A DNA stretch of 64,000 nucleotides from Butyrivibrio fibrisolvens (GTDB lineage Bacteria; Bacillota; Clostridia; Lachnospirales; Lachnospiraceae). This document shows positions 24,761 through 34,562 of this stretch, in pieces (positions within the stretch are counted from its first letter, which is position 1; each line of letters begins with the position of its first letter). The translations under genes were made by a program, and so were the position numbers. The stretch is from assembly GCF_023206215.1 (NCBI RefSeq), contig NZ_CP065800.1:3906001-3970000 (forward strand). The letters are read 5' to 3'. The notes beneath the pieces were generated by a model. It was not told the origin of the DNA. It did no database searches and worked only from the letters and a program-made list of their open reading frames with translations.

Positions 24761-27433
24761 TTATTTCTCAAGCTGAGCAAGTCTTTCAACAATCTGATCA
24801 TACTGCTGTTTATATTTTGCCTGCTTTTCTTTTTCCTCAGCAATCTTAGCTTCAGGAGCCTTAGAAAGGAACTTCTCGTTAGAGAGCATAGCCTGTGATC
24901 TCTTAAGCTCACCTTCAAGCTTGCCCTTCTCCTTATTAAGACGCTCTATCTCCGCCTTTATATCTACGAGTTCTGCGAAAGGAATGTAGATATTGCATCC
25001 GGGGATAACTACAGAAACTGCATCATCTGCAATTCCTTCCTTGTCCTTCTGGCATACTGATTCGTTAGCATATGCAAGAGACTCAAAGAAAAGCTTACCT
25101 GTTCTGAAGATATCAAGCATCTCATCGCTATCAGATACTACGAATACCTTAGCTTTACGGCTTGGTGCAACATTCATCTGAGTTCTAACGTTACGGATAC
25201 CGCGAACAGCTTCCTTGATAGTCTCAATACTCTTCTCATCATCAGCGAAGTTCCATTCATCCTTGTATACAGGCCATGAAGAGATCATGATAGACTCCTC
25301 TTCGTCCTGAATAGTGCAGAAGATCTCCTCTGTAATGAAAGGCATGAACGGATGAAGGAGCTTGAGACCGCCTATAAGAACAGTCTGAAGTGTCCACATA
25401 GCAGCATCTCTTGATACCTTATTGTCTGAGTTGTAGAGTCTAGGCTTAACCATCTCGATGTACCAGTCACAGAACTCTTCCCAGATAAAGTCATAAACCT
25501 TCTGAACAGCGATACCCATCTCAAACTTGTCCATGTTGTCTGTAACTTCTTTTACAGTGTTATTGAACTTGGACAGTATCCAGTGGTCAACAGGTTCAAG
25601 TCCCTCTGGTGCAGGCTTATTGATAGCACTCTCTTCATCATCACCCATATTCATCATGATGAAACGTGAAGCATTCCATACCTTATTGGCAAAGTTACGG
25701 CTGTTCTCAACACGCTCGATGTAGAAACGCATATCGTTACCAGGTGCATTACCTGTAATAAGTGTAAGACGAAGTGCATCAGCGCCGTACTGATCGATGA
25801 TCTCAAGAGGATCGATACCGTTACCAAGTGACTTACTCATCTTACGACCCTGAGAGTCTCTTACAAGACCATGGAACAGAACTGTCTTGAAAGGTTTCTC
25901 TCCCATCTGTTCAAATCCTGAGAATATCATTCTGATAACCCAGAAGAAGATGATATCGTATCCTGTTACAAGAACATCTGTAGGATAGAAATACTTAAGA
26001 TCCTCTGTGATCTCAGGCCATCCAAGTGTCTCAAAAGGCCAAAGGGCTGATGAGAACCATGTATCAAGTGTATCAGGATCCTGTGTCAGATGCTTGCATC
26101 CGCACTTAGGACATACTGTAGGTGCCTCTTTGGCAACAACGATCTCACCGCACTCATCACAGTACCATGCAGGGATTCTGTGTCCCCACCAGAGCTGACG
26201 TGATATACACCAGTCTTTGATGTTATTGGTCCAGTTATAATATGTCTTTTCCATAGACTTAGGAATAAGCTGGATCTCGCCATCTTCAATAGCCTTAACT
26301 GCAGGCTTGATGAGCTCGTCCATCTTAACGAACCACTGATCTTTAACCATAGGCTCAACTGTCTCACCGCATCTGTCGTGAGTTCCTACGTTGTGAGTCA
26401 TATCTTCTATGGATACTAAAAGTCCCATATTATCAAGCTCTTCTACGATAAGCTTTCTTGCTTCGTAGCGGTCCATACCTTCGAACTTGCCACCCTTTTC
26501 ATTGATAGTAGCATCGTCGTTGAGTATGTTGATAACTTCAAGGTTATGACGCTTACCAACTTCAAAGTCGTTAGGGTCATGACCGGGAGTGATCTTAACA
26601 ACACCTGTACCGAATTCCATATCAGCGTGTTCATCGCCAACTACAGGAATAGGACGGTTGATTATAGGAAGCATTACATTCTTGCCGATATAATCCTTGT
26701 ATCTTGGATCTTCAGGGTTTACAGCTACTGCTGTATCACCAAGCATAGTCTCAGGACGTGTTGTTGCAAACTCCAGGAACTTAGTTGTAGAAACAGTTCC
26801 ATCGTCCTCGATAAGAGGATACTTGATGTGCCAGAAATGGCTTGCCTGCTCTTTGTATTCTACTTCTGCATCTGAGATAGAGGTCTTACATATAGGGCAC
26901 CAGTTAACCATTCTCTTGCCCTTGTAAATATATCCTTTTTCATGCATCTTAACGAATACTTCGGTAACGGCCTTGTTACAGCCTTCATCCATTGTAAAAC
27001 GTTCTCTGTCCCAGTCACATGAAGAACCGAGTTTTTTGAGCTGCTTAACGATACGTCCGCCGTACTCTTTTCTCCAGTCCCAGCACTTCTCAAGGAAGCC
27101 TTCACGACCAAGATCAGCCTTGGTGATGCCCTGCTTCTTGAGCTCATTTATAACCTTAACCTCTGTTGCTATGGAAGCATGGTCTGTTCCTGGCTGCCAG
27201 AGTGCATTATATCCTTCCATTCTCTTATATCTAATGAGAATATCCTGCATTGTGTTATCAAGGGCATGTCCCATATGGAGCTGTCCTGTGATATTTGGGG
27301 GCGGGATCACAATAGTGAATGGTTTCTTAGTTTCATCAACTTCTGCATGGAAATACTTTTTTTCTTCCCACTTGCTGTAAAGACGATTCTCAATACCCTG
27401 AGGATCATAATTCTTTGCCAGTTCTTTTTTCAT
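24761..27433 (-). CDS. valS: valyl-tRNA synthetase
   Basis: The 890-residue class I synthetase has the HIGH-type motif PNITGQLHMGHALD near residue 45-55, the KMSKS motif RKMSKSLGNGIDP near 530, an editing domain between them with the TTRPETMLGDTAVAV motif, and a C-terminal coiled coil (DIKAEIERLNKEKGKLEGELKRSQAML) typical of ValRS. A CxxC zinc ribbon pair (DECGEI and CPKCGCKH) is visible near 430-450. The ATG follows GAAGGAAG. Expression is controlled by a T-box leader upstream. Confidence 0.97.
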   Translation of the reverse strand: MKKELAKNYDPQGIENRLYSKWEEKKYFHAEVDETKKPFTIVIPPPNITGQLHMGHALDNTMQDILIRYKRMEGYNALWQPGTDHASIATEVKVINELKKQGITKADLGREGFLEKCWDWRKEYGGRIVKQLKKLGSSCDWDRERFTMDEGCNKAVTEVFVKMHEKGYIYKGKRMVNWCPICKTSISDAEVEYKEQASHFWHIKYPLIEDDGTVSTTKFLEFATTRPETMLGDTAVAVNPEDPRYKDYIGKNVMLPIINRPIPVVGDEHADMEFGTGVVKITPGHDPNDFEVGKRHNLEVINILNDDATINEKGGKFEGMDRYEARKLIVEELDNMGLLVSIEDMTHNVGTHDRCGETVEPMVKDQWFVKMDELIKPAVKAIEDGEIQLIPKSMEKTYYNWTNNIKDWCISRQLWWGHRIPAWYCDECGEIVVAKEAPTVCPKCGCKHLTQDPDTLDTWFSSALWPFETLGWPEITEDLKYFYPTDVLVTGYDIIFFWVIRMIFSGFEQMGEKPFKTVLFHGLVRDSQGRKMSKSLGNGIDPLEIIDQYGADALRLTLITGNAPGNDMRFYIERVENSRNFANKVWNASRFIMMNMGDDEESAINKPAPEGLEPVDHWILSKFNNTVKEVTDNMDKFEMGIAVQKVYDFIWEEFCDWYIEMVKPRLYNSDNKVSRDAAMWTLQTVLIGGLKLLHPFMPFITEEIFCTIQDEEESIMISSWPVYKDEWNFADDEKSIETIKEAVRGIRNVRTQMNVAPSRKAKVFVVSDSDEMLDIFRTGKLFFESLAYANESVCQKDKEGIADDAVSVVIPGCNIYIPFAELVDIKAEIERLNKEKGKLEGELKRSQAMLSNEKFLSKAPEAKIAEEKEKQAKYKQQYDQIVERLAQLEK

Positions 27434-27502
27434 GGTTTCTTCCTTTCTTATGACTATGATCTGGTTTCGTCCACTGCCTGGCTATTTATTGCAATAATAA
27501 AA

Positions 27503-27830
27503 GCCCTCGGCCGGACATTATCGGCCAAGGGCGTCATAAACGCGGTACCACCTTGATTCCATGGACCAGTACAAAAGATCCATGCTCATTTAGCCTGTAA
27601 CGGAGAGCACCCGGGACTGCCTTTGTATTCATACAAATACTTTCTGAGCAATCCGGCTAGTACATAATACGTTTTTAGAAATGCATGGATGCATTTCTAT
27701 GTACCATGTCCAGAAGCTACCTTCGGGATACGACAACACGCATTTTTCCACCCTATCAAATGCTCTCTGTTGAGTGTCTGTAACCTTACTCCTCTTCCTT
27801 ATCGCCTAAGCGAAGGCATCTATAAAACTA
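27503..27830 (-). promoter_or_regulatory. T-box leader controlling valS
   Basis: On the minus strand the region contains the T-box sequence AAGGTGGTACCGCG (complement of 27541-27554), whose UGGN core pairs with the uncharged tRNA acceptor end. It is followed by a terminator stem (27503-27513 with 27522-27532) and T-run. Upstream lie Stem I elements including an AGAGAG loop and a GGGTGGAA segment. Valine specificity is inferred from the downstream gene; I could not fix the specifier codon with certainty. Confidence 0.93.
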
Positions 27831-27840
27831 CCTACGCCAT

Positions 27841-28316
27841 ATTAAAATTATTTTTATCTTATCACTTGCATAAGACTTGTCAAGTTTTATTCAAAATATA
27901 TTAAGTTCATGATCTCATAACAAGAATATAACTTTTATATATCCAAATATGATTTTATCAGAAAAATGACACCTGTGTCATACGTTTTATGGTTTACATA
28001 ATTCTATTGACTACACCAGTTCTTGTTCCAAAATCCATTACGCGTTTAACGGTATTTCATAAGTTTGTCAAAATAGCGTTCTTATGCGATTCTTGAAACT
28101 CGTTTTTTAAATAATCCCCAGTTTCCACGGAGTTATCCACATAGACATTAGTGTCAGTTTCATGATCTTTTAACTACTTTTGTACCTTCACAGATGCTTT
28201 TTTTGCAAAAATTCGAACAATTTTATGCAATTGTTCGGTTAACATATATCTTGATCAAAAAAGTTTATGTTAACCTATTTGCTGATTTTTATGATTTATT
28301 ATATCAGGGCCTCAAA
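27841..28316. other. AT-rich intergenic region with two short palindromes
   Basis: No gene is supported. It should hold the valS T-box promoter at its left end. Visible elements are the IR ATGACAC-CT-GTGTCAT near 27966-27981, a single perfect DnaA-box-like TTATCCACA (28133-28141), and the terminator hairpin at 28214-28237. Confidence 0.5.
28205..28237 (-). terminator. terminator of the nuclease-helicase gene
   Basis: CGAACAATT (28214-28222) pairs perfectly with AATTGTTCG (28229-28237), with T-rich sequence following on the minus strand. It lies 80 bases beyond the helicase stop. Confidence 0.6.
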
Positions 28317-30722
28317 CTAGTCCTGAGTTTGGCTTAACCGCGCCCAAAACTCACTTATCGCATTATTGACCGTCTGAGTCGTAACCGTTTCAACATCATT
28401 CCATTCTCTTGGAAATAGCGATCTATAGCTACTTTGAAGGAATCTGTTATCAAGAAGTGCTACTACACCTGTATCTTCTTCTGTCCTGATGACGCGTCCC
28501 GCTGCCTGAAGCACCTTGTTCATGCCAGGATACCTGTAAGCAAAGTCATATCCATCTCTTCCGTTTTCATCAAAGAAATGTCTTAAAACTTCCCTTTCAT
28601 TGCAGACAAGAGGGATACCACATCCCACAATTATGGACCCTATCAGTGAATCTTTCCTTAAATCTATACTCTCAGAAAATATTCCTCCCGTAACACAGAA
28701 TCCTATAACGATCCTGTCATCCTCAATATCTACTTCCATATTGATAAGGTCACTTAGATTCACATTATTGCCCTCAGAGAACATATCAAGGAACATCTCA
28801 CGCTCTTCTTCTGACATATTGCTCCCCTGAGCAAGGACCTGCGCTCCATCAATTTCTGCATATTTGGATAGATATACATCATATACCTCTTCAAGAAATG
28901 CATGAGATGGGAAAAATACCATATAGTTGCCACGTCTTTTTTGTACGATCCTATGAATATATTCAGATATCTTCTCATACTGCTCCGGCCCTCTCATAGC
29001 ATAGCGGCTTGTGACATCCTTGGCTATTATGATACATCTTTTGTCAGGATCAAAGCTTGAACTTGAATACATCTCGAAGTCTTCATCATCTCCGCCCAGA
29101 AGCTCTTTGTAATACTGTATGGGAAGAAATGTAGCCGAAAACAGTATCGTAGATACGGCTCTTGACATACATGCACCCAGATTTAGTGACGGATCCACGC
29201 ACAAAAGTCTTATCCTGAAACCTTCTTTATCATCCCATTCCTGATATATCCTGTAATGGTCATCAAGCTTATCATAGATTGTAAGAAATCTTGAAAGCTC
29301 AAAATAATAATTAACTATCTCATCATGGAAAGGACCTTCCGAATTATCATCAAGATATGATGACATAGACGAAGAAAGTCTGTCTATCATCTCCACAAGA
29401 GGTTCTATAGTCTCTAGCATCATAGGTCTGTCAGAAGAATTCGCCATAGACATAATCTGGTTATAAAGGGCTGTCATATGAGATTTAAAAGGTACATAGG
29501 CTCCCGAAAGCATCTCTTTAAGATCAGCCAAAGGGGATAGCATAAGGTCTGCGCTATACATACTCCTGCCTCTGTCTACAAGGTTGTGAGCCTCATCTAT
29601 GAGGAATATATATTCTCCTGAATTGTTCTCAGCAAAGTATCTTTTAAGATACACAAAAGGATCAAAAACATAATTATAATCACAGATTATCCCATCAGCA
29701 AAAAGGCTTATATCAAGTGACAGCTCGAAGGGACATACCATATGCTTCCTTGCATAATACAAAATAGTATCTCTGCTGTAATTGTCTTCGCTCCTCATCA
29801 TATCCAGCATAGCTTCATTAACCCTGTCATAATGTCCCTTGGCATATGGACATTTCTCAGGATTGCAGTCACATTCTTTAGAAAGACATATCTTGTCCTT
29901 AGCTGTTATGGTTACTGTTTTAAACCTAAGTTTGCCGGTTCTTCTAAGAAGCTGGAAAGTATCTGATGCCGCAGCTGCTGTAAGAGTTTTGGCTGTCATA
30001 TAGAAAAGTTTCTCTGCCTTGCCCTGCCCTATAGCTGCTATTGCAGGAAAAACAGTCGTAAGAGTCTTACCTGTACCTGTAGGAGCTTCAAGAAAGAGCT
30101 TTTTGCCATGAACTATCGTCCTGTATACTCCTGCAGCAAGTTCCTTCTGGCCTTTCCTATAAGGAAAAGGAAATGGGCAATTCTTAATTGAGTTTGTACA
30201 TATACTGTTCCATTCTGCTTTGAAATCAGCAAATACTCTATACTTACTGACAACGTCTTCAAACCAGCTCACGATCTGTGAAGCAGAATAGGTATAGTCA
30301 AATTTTTTGATCTCTTCTGTCTCAAGACTGCAATAGGTCATCCTGACCCCAATCTGTTCCAGCGAATTCTGAATCAGATATATGGCCGCATAAACCTTAG
30401 CCTGCGATAGGTGTACAGGCACAGGTTCATCCATGTGATCAAGATTTTTGTATGTTCCTTTTATCTCATCTATGATAACAGGATCTTCTTCTATGATTCC
30501 GTCTGCACGTCCTTCGATGATAAGGTCATACTTGGACGAATGTATATTATAAGAAAGAGGATACTCAGCATGGTAACTGGATCCCTGCTGTTTCTGAATC
30601 TTACGATGGATCCTGCCGCCTTCAAGCATGGCATTTTCAGCTGATGTATGTATTCGATTGTCTATATCACCCTGTCGTAATATGAACTCGACAAGGCCTC
30701 TGACAGAGATTCTGATCTGCAT
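28317..30722 (-). CDS. Cas4-like nuclease fused to an XPD/DinG-type Fe-S DNA helicase
   Basis: An 801-residue fusion. Residues 1-160 carry a PD-(D/E)XK nuclease pattern: GRADG near 71, VIIDEIKGT near 86 (E-x-K) and SQAKVYAAIY, the Q-motif of Cas4/RecB-type nucleases. The helicase follows: Walker A EAPTGTGKT near 212, a four-cysteine iron-sulfur cluster (CLSKECDCNPEKCPYAKG near 277-292), the DEAH box LIDEAHNL near 374, and motif VI with QAAGRVIRTEED near the C-terminus. This is the Rad3/XPD/DinG superfamily 2 fold, a 5'-3' helicase. A DNA repair role is likely; no CRISPR or phage genes are nearby. Conserved Firmicute relatives with this fusion exist to my knowledge but no gene name is secure. 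Confidence 0.88.
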   Translation of the reverse strand: MQIRISVRGLVEFILRQGDIDNRIHTSAENAMLEGGRIHRKIQKQQGSSYHAEYPLSYNIHSSKYDLIIEGRADGIIEEDPVIIDEIKGTYKNLDHMDEPVPVHLSQAKVYAAIYLIQNSLEQIGVRMTYCSLETEEIKKFDYTYSASQIVSWFEDVVSKYRVFADFKAEWNSICTNSIKNCPFPFPYRKGQKELAAGVYRTIVHGKKLFLEAPTGTGKTLTTVFPAIAAIGQGKAEKLFYMTAKTLTAAAASDTFQLLRRTGKLRFKTVTITAKDKICLSKECDCNPEKCPYAKGHYDRVNEAMLDMMRSEDNYSRDTILYYARKHMVCPFELSLDISLFADGIICDYNYVFDPFVYLKRYFAENNSGEYIFLIDEAHNLVDRGRSMYSADLMLSPLADLKEMLSGAYVPFKSHMTALYNQIMSMANSSDRPMMLETIEPLVEMIDRLSSSMSSYLDDNSEGPFHDEIVNYYFELSRFLTIYDKLDDHYRIYQEWDDKEGFRIRLLCVDPSLNLGACMSRAVSTILFSATFLPIQYYKELLGGDDEDFEMYSSSSFDPDKRCIIIAKDVTSRYAMRGPEQYEKISEYIHRIVQKRRGNYMVFFPSHAFLEEVYDVYLSKYAEIDGAQVLAQGSNMSEEEREMFLDMFSEGNNVNLSDLINMEVDIEDDRIVIGFCVTGGIFSESIDLRKDSLIGSIIVGCGIPLVCNEREVLRHFFDENGRDGYDFAYRYPGMNKVLQAAGRVIRTEEDTGVVALLDNRFLQSSYRSLFPREWNDVETVTTQTVNNAISEFWARLSQTQD

Positions 30723-30774
30723 TAATAAACCTCATGTTGATCTATGATTATTTTTATGTAAAAAGGCATAGAAA

Positions 30775-30808
30775 AAAGCCCCTCATGGATTATACCACGA
30801 AGAGCTTT
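30775..30808 (-). terminator. terminator of the HPr-like gene
   Basis: The minus-strand RNA can fold a 14-bp stem using several G-U pairs, with the loop at 30789-30794 and a run of six Ts after it. On the plus strand the same stem has mismatches, so the direction is clear. Confidence 0.7.
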
Positions 30809-30845
30809 ATAATCATAAAAGATCTAATTAACTTAATATAAGAAA

Positions 30846-31079
30846 TTATACTGCAACACCTGCAAGATATGATTCGAAATCTTCATTCTGTCCAAAGAAG
30901 CTTACTGTAAGCTTTCTAGTAAGATCAAGTCCGAGGATACCAAGGATAGATTTGGCATCTACTACAACATGACCGTAAGAAATATCAATATCAAAATCGC
31001 ACTTCTCTGCAGCTCTTACAAAATCCTTGACCTGTGAAGGTGATAACTTTATAACGTGCTGTATTCTCTCTTTTACCAT
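30846..31079 (-). CDS. HPr-fold protein lacking the phosphorylatable histidine
   Basis: With the ATG at 31079 the protein is 77 residues. It matches the HPr fold: a first strand and helix IKLSPSQVKDFVRAAEKCDFDIDI, the conserved VVVDAKSILGILGLDL segment with the Ser46 region, and a closing helix. Where phosphotransfer HPr has GIHARPA it has LSPSQVK, so no active-site His15. It cannot carry phosphate in the PTS, but could still meet HPr kinase at the serine or bind CcpA-like partners. AAAGG precedes the start at slightly long spacing. Monocistronic, with its own terminator. Confidence 0.85.
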   Translation of the reverse strand: MVKERIQHVIKLSPSQVKDFVRAAEKCDFDIDISYGHVVVDAKSILGILGLDLTRKLTVSFFGQNEDFESYLAGVAV

Positions 31080-31109
31080 TATCAAAACATCCTTTCTTAT
31101 ATACGGCAT

Positions 31110-31583
31110 TGCCGAAACCGTATATCAATAACCCATGACTCCATCATGATACTAATAGCATCAATCTCTTACAAGATGAAGTTCATACCAAAAACCGAAT
31201 CGAACTTATACATTTCCTCGTTCAATTTCAATTTATTATAAATCATACATGATGATTGTAAAGGCTTTACAGGGCTAAATATTGCACAAACTTTACCATC
31301 AAATATACTCAAAGGCGCTTAATAATGCTCAATAATTATCATATTTGTATGTATTATTATCATTTTTACGTGTATTTGATATATATTTTCGTGACTTTTT
31401 CTGATTCGTTTCATAAAATGATTACTTACTCATCCGCGCATTTTTGCGCACCAGTTTTATCACTTCTATTCTTGTATAAAAATCAGCTCACATTTATTCA
31501 AACTTCTCTTGAAATGAATAAAAAAAAAGAGTTTTAATAAGAAAGTAGTTTTTTTATACAAAATTCGAAAGGTATATACCATT
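31110..31583. other. 474-base intergenic region between the HPr-like gene and asnA
   Basis: No gene is supported. An 8-bp inverted repeat ATATACGG/CCGTATAT sits near 31099-31125 in the HPr-like leader, and TTTATTCA/TGAATAAA forms a weak hairpin near 31493-31520. The asnA promoter must lie in its right part. No T-box core (TGGNACCGCG) is present, although some asparagine genes have one. Confidence 0.5.
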
Positions 31584-32594
31584 ATGGAGAAACTTAAACT
31601 TCCAAAAGAGTATCATTCCGAGCTTAGTCTCCATGATACACAGGTTGCTATCAAAACAGTCAAAGACTTTTTCCAGAGCATGCTCTCAGCACGCCTTAAT
31701 CTTCAGCGTGTATCAGCTCCTCTGTTTGTAGATCCTACATCAGGCCTTAATGATAACCTCAATGGTGTTGAACGTCCTGTAGCATTCGATATCCTCAATG
31801 ATAAGGATCATACAGGTGAGATAGTTCAGTCACTTGCCAAGTGGAAGAGATTCGCTCTTAAGAAATACGGCTTTAATATAGAAGAAGGTCTCTATACAGA
31901 TATGAATGCTATCCGCCGCGATGAAGAGACTGACAACATTCATTCTATATTCGTAGATCAGTGGGACTGGGAGAAGGTTATCCGCAAGGAAGACCGTAAT
32001 CTTGACTATCTCAAGGAGACAGTACGCCAGGTTTACAAGATCCTTAGAAAGACTGAAAAGTTCCTTTCTATCCAGTACGACTATATCGAAGAGATCCTGC
32101 CTCATGATATCTTCTTTATAACAACTCAGGAACTTGAAGATATGTTCCCTGAATACACTCCCAAGGAACGTGAATACTACATCACCAAGGCCAAAGGTGC
32201 TGTATGCATCATGAAGATCGGCGATAAACTTGCATCAGGCGAGCCTCACGATGGACGTGCTCCTGACTATGATGACTGGGAACTTAATGCAGATATCCTT
32301 GTATACTATCCTGTACTTGATATCGCACTTGAGCTTTCATCCATGGGTATCCGTGTAGATGAGAACTCACTTAAATCTCAGCTTGAGAAGGCAGGCTGCA
32401 CAGATCGTGCTAAGCTTCCTTTCCAGAAAGCAATCCTTGATAAGGAACTTCCTTATACTATCGGTGGTGGTATCGGACAGTCACGTATATGTATGTTCTT
32501 CCTGCGCAAGGCACATATAGGTGAAGTTCAGAGCTCTCTATGGCCACTTGAGACCGAGAAAGCCTGCGCAGAGAACGGAATTCAGCTCTTATAA
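31584..32594 (+). CDS. asnA: aspartate-ammonia ligase (ammonia-dependent asparagine synthetase)
   Basis: The 336-residue protein shows AsnA features: RLNLQRVSAPLFVDPTSGLNDNLNGVERPVAFDI at the N-terminus (substrate loop, split by short turns), VDQWDWEKVI, and the class II synthetase-like end TIGGGIGQSRICMFFLRKAHIGEVQSS. AsnA makes asparagine from aspartate using ATP and free ammonia, unlike glutamine-dependent AsnB. AAAGG lies 11 bases before the ATG. Its stop TAA shares its last base with the hflX start, so the two are coupled. Confidence 0.96.
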   Translation: MEKLKLPKEYHSELSLHDTQVAIKTVKDFFQSMLSARLNLQRVSAPLFVDPTSGLNDNLNGVERPVAFDILNDKDHTGEIVQSLAKWKRFALKKYGFNIEEGLYTDMNAIRRDEETDNIHSIFVDQWDWEKVIRKEDRNLDYLKETVRQVYKILRKTEKFLSIQYDYIEEILPHDIFFITTQELEDMFPEYTPKEREYYITKAKGAVCIMKIGDKLASGEPHDGRAPDYDDWELNADILVYYPVLDIALELSSMGIRVDENSLKSQLEKAGCTDRAKLPFQKAILDKELPYTIGGGIGQSRICMFFLRKAHIGEVQSSLWPLETEKACAENGIQLL

Positions 32595-33907
32595 TGATAG
32601 ATATCATAAAAGAAGAAAAGAAACCGGTCGTAATACTGGTCGGACTTAATACAGATCGCGATGAAGACGTCTTTGCAAGTTCCATGCAGGAACTCAGAGG
32701 TCTATCTGAAGCGGCAGGAATGAAGGTCTGCGCTGTTGTGACTCAGAATGCTGAGTCACCTGTGCAGGCCACTTTTGTTGGAAGCGGCAAGGTTGACGAG
32801 ATAAAAGCAAGGATCGAATATGACGATGCTGATGCTGTTATCTTCAATCAGACACTGTCACCTATGCAGATACGAAATCTTGAGAAGATCCTCGACAGAG
32901 AAATTATCGACAGGACAGCTCTTATCCTTTTAATATTTGCAGATAGAGCAAGAACAAGAGAAGCCAGACTCCAGGTAGAGGTTGCAAGACTTCAGTATCT
33001 CCTGCCAAGACTTTCCCATATGAGGAAAGGTCTTACAAGGCAAGGAGGAGCTTCCGGTTCTAAGTCAAGCAAAGGTGCCGGCGAGAAACAACTAGAGCTT
33101 GACAAGCGTCGTATCGAACACCGCCTTGCAGAACTTAGAAGAGAACTTGAAGCAGTAAGTAAGGAACGATCTACTCAGCGAAACAGACGACTATCATCTT
33201 CTGTTCCCAAGGTAGCACTTGTAGGATATACCAATGCCGGCAAATCAACCATCATGAATCATCTCCTTACAGACTATGCGGATGGTAATACTGATGACAA
33301 GAAGGTTCTGGAACAGGATATGCTCTTTGCTACCCTTGATACTACTGTAAGAAAGATATCTCCTGCAGGTCACAGGTCATTTCTTCTATCAGATACAGTA
33401 GGATTCATAGACGATCTTCCAACAACACTTGTCAAAGCTTTCAGATCAACTCTTGAAGAGATCAAATATGCTGATATTCTACTGGAAGTTATAGACTTCT
33501 CTGATCCTGACTATAACAGGCATATGGAAGTCACTGATAAGACACTGTCTGAGATTGGCGCCGGGGATATACCTAAAATATATGTCTTCAACAAATCAGA
33601 TATAGCTGATGAACAGGGATCTACAATGGTTCAGCTTCCATATGTTCGTGATCACAGAATATATATGGCTGCAAAAAAGGATATCGGAACAGAAGAACTA
33701 CTGTCCCTTATAGACAAAGTCCTTCTGGAAGGGAGTCAGGAATGCGAACTTATAATTCCATATTCTCAAGGAGCAGTTGTTGCTGCTATCCTCGATGGAA
33801 GTGAAGTCCTTACTACTGAATATCTTCCGGAAGGAACCAAAATAAGAGCTAAGCTCAAAAAACAGGATATAAACAAATACGCTGAATATATCAGCAGCAC
33901 TTCTTAA
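32594..33907 (+). CDS. hflX: GTPase HflX
   Basis: The 437-residue protein has the HflX N-terminal domain (VGSGKVDEIK, then DADAVIFNQTLSPMQIRNLEKILDREIIDRTALILLIFADRARTREA broken by turns), the coiled-coil linker GEKQLELDKRRIEHRLAELRRELE, and a GTPase domain with G1 GYTNAGKST near residue 211, G3 DTVGFIDDLP and G4 NKSD near 333. HflX splits stalled 70S ribosomes. It overlaps asnA by one base (TAATG) and its 3' end overlaps the convergent HAD gene by 17 bases. Confidence 0.95.
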   Translation: MIDIIKEEKKPVVILVGLNTDRDEDVFASSMQELRGLSEAAGMKVCAVVTQNAESPVQATFVGSGKVDEIKARIEYDDADAVIFNQTLSPMQIRNLEKILDREIIDRTALILLIFADRARTREARLQVEVARLQYLLPRLSHMRKGLTRQGGASGSKSSKGAGEKQLELDKRRIEHRLAELRRELEAVSKERSTQRNRRLSSSVPKVALVGYTNAGKSTIMNHLLTDYADGNTDDKKVLEQDMLFATLDTTVRKISPAGHRSFLLSDTVGFIDDLPTTLVKAFRSTLEEIKYADILLEVIDFSDPDYNRHMEVTDKTLSEIGAGDIPKIYVFNKSDIADEQGSTMVQLPYVRDHRIYMAAKKDIGTEELLSLIDKVLLEGSQECELIIPYSQGAVVAAILDGSEVLTTEYLPEGTKIRAKLKKQDINKYAEYISSTS

Positions 33908-34562
33908 GTGCACCACATGCCGCCAGCAGGTAATTCTTAAGATCTTCTACAGTATCAAAAGTCTTGTCTGCTCCGGCATTTTTTAATTCAAGATATGTTC
34001 CGTAGCCATAGGTTACGCCAAGAGCCATAAGGTCATGATTGACTGCTCCAACCATGTCATAGCATCTGTCACCAACCATTGCTGTCTCATCAGCATTGGC
34101 CATAAGCTTTCTAAGAGCCTCTTCTACTACTTCGTTCTTGTCAGTACGGCGACCGTCAAGCTCACTTCCTACGATAACATCAAAATATGATGTAAGCTTA
34201 AAGTGATTGAGCACCTTATAGACCATAACTTCAGGCTTACTGGATGCGATAGCTATCTTAAGACCTGCCTCGTGACAAGCTTTGAGCATTTCTTCAACAC
34301 CTTCATAAGGTTTATTTTCAAATACCCCGATAGGATTATAATATTCTCGAAACTTGGCTACGGCATTAAGCATATGCTGCTCGTCCATACCATATCGCTC
34401 CATAAATGTTACATTGAGCGGAGGTCCTACGAAGAACCCAAGTTTAGAAAGATCGGGTTCATCTATTCCCTGGTCTTTAAGCGCATACTGCGCAGCCTTG
34501 GTAATGCCAAGACCGGAATCTGTTAATGTGCCATCAAGATCAAATAGTACGTACTTCAGCAT
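33891..34562 (-). CDS. HAD-superfamily phosphatase, phosphoglycolate-phosphatase-like
   Basis: A 223-residue HAD enzyme with motif I YVLFDLDGTLTDSG, a helical cap containing GFFVGPPLNVTFMERYG, motif II IASSKPEVM, and motif IV MVGDRCYDMVGA. The cap and VGPPL wording match the Gph-like group that includes phosphoglycolate phosphatases and nucleotidase-like HADs. Substrate not assignable. The C-terminal codons overlap the end of hflX for 17 bases in the opposite direction, with no terminator between. Confidence 0.88.
   Translation of the reverse strand: MLKYVLFDLDGTLTDSGLGITKAAQYALKDQGIDEPDLSKLGFFVGPPLNVTFMERYGMDEQHMLNAVAKFREYYNPIGVFENKPYEGVEEMLKACHEAGLKIAIASSKPEVMVYKVLNHFKLTSYFDVIVGSELDGRRTDKNEVVEEALRKLMANADETAMVGDRCYDMVGAVNHDLMALGVTYGYGTYLELKNAGADKTFDTVEDLKNYLLAACGALKKCC

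Noticed and set aside
28133..28141. Perfect DnaA-box-like TTATCCACA
   Set aside because: Only one copy, no dnaA or dnaN gene near, and a 9-mer is expected by chance about once per window on two strands. Not an origin.
31110..31583. Possible T-box or riboswitch ahead of asnA
   Set aside because: The TGGNACCGCG core and terminator pair are absent; only AT-rich sequence and weak hairpins are visible.
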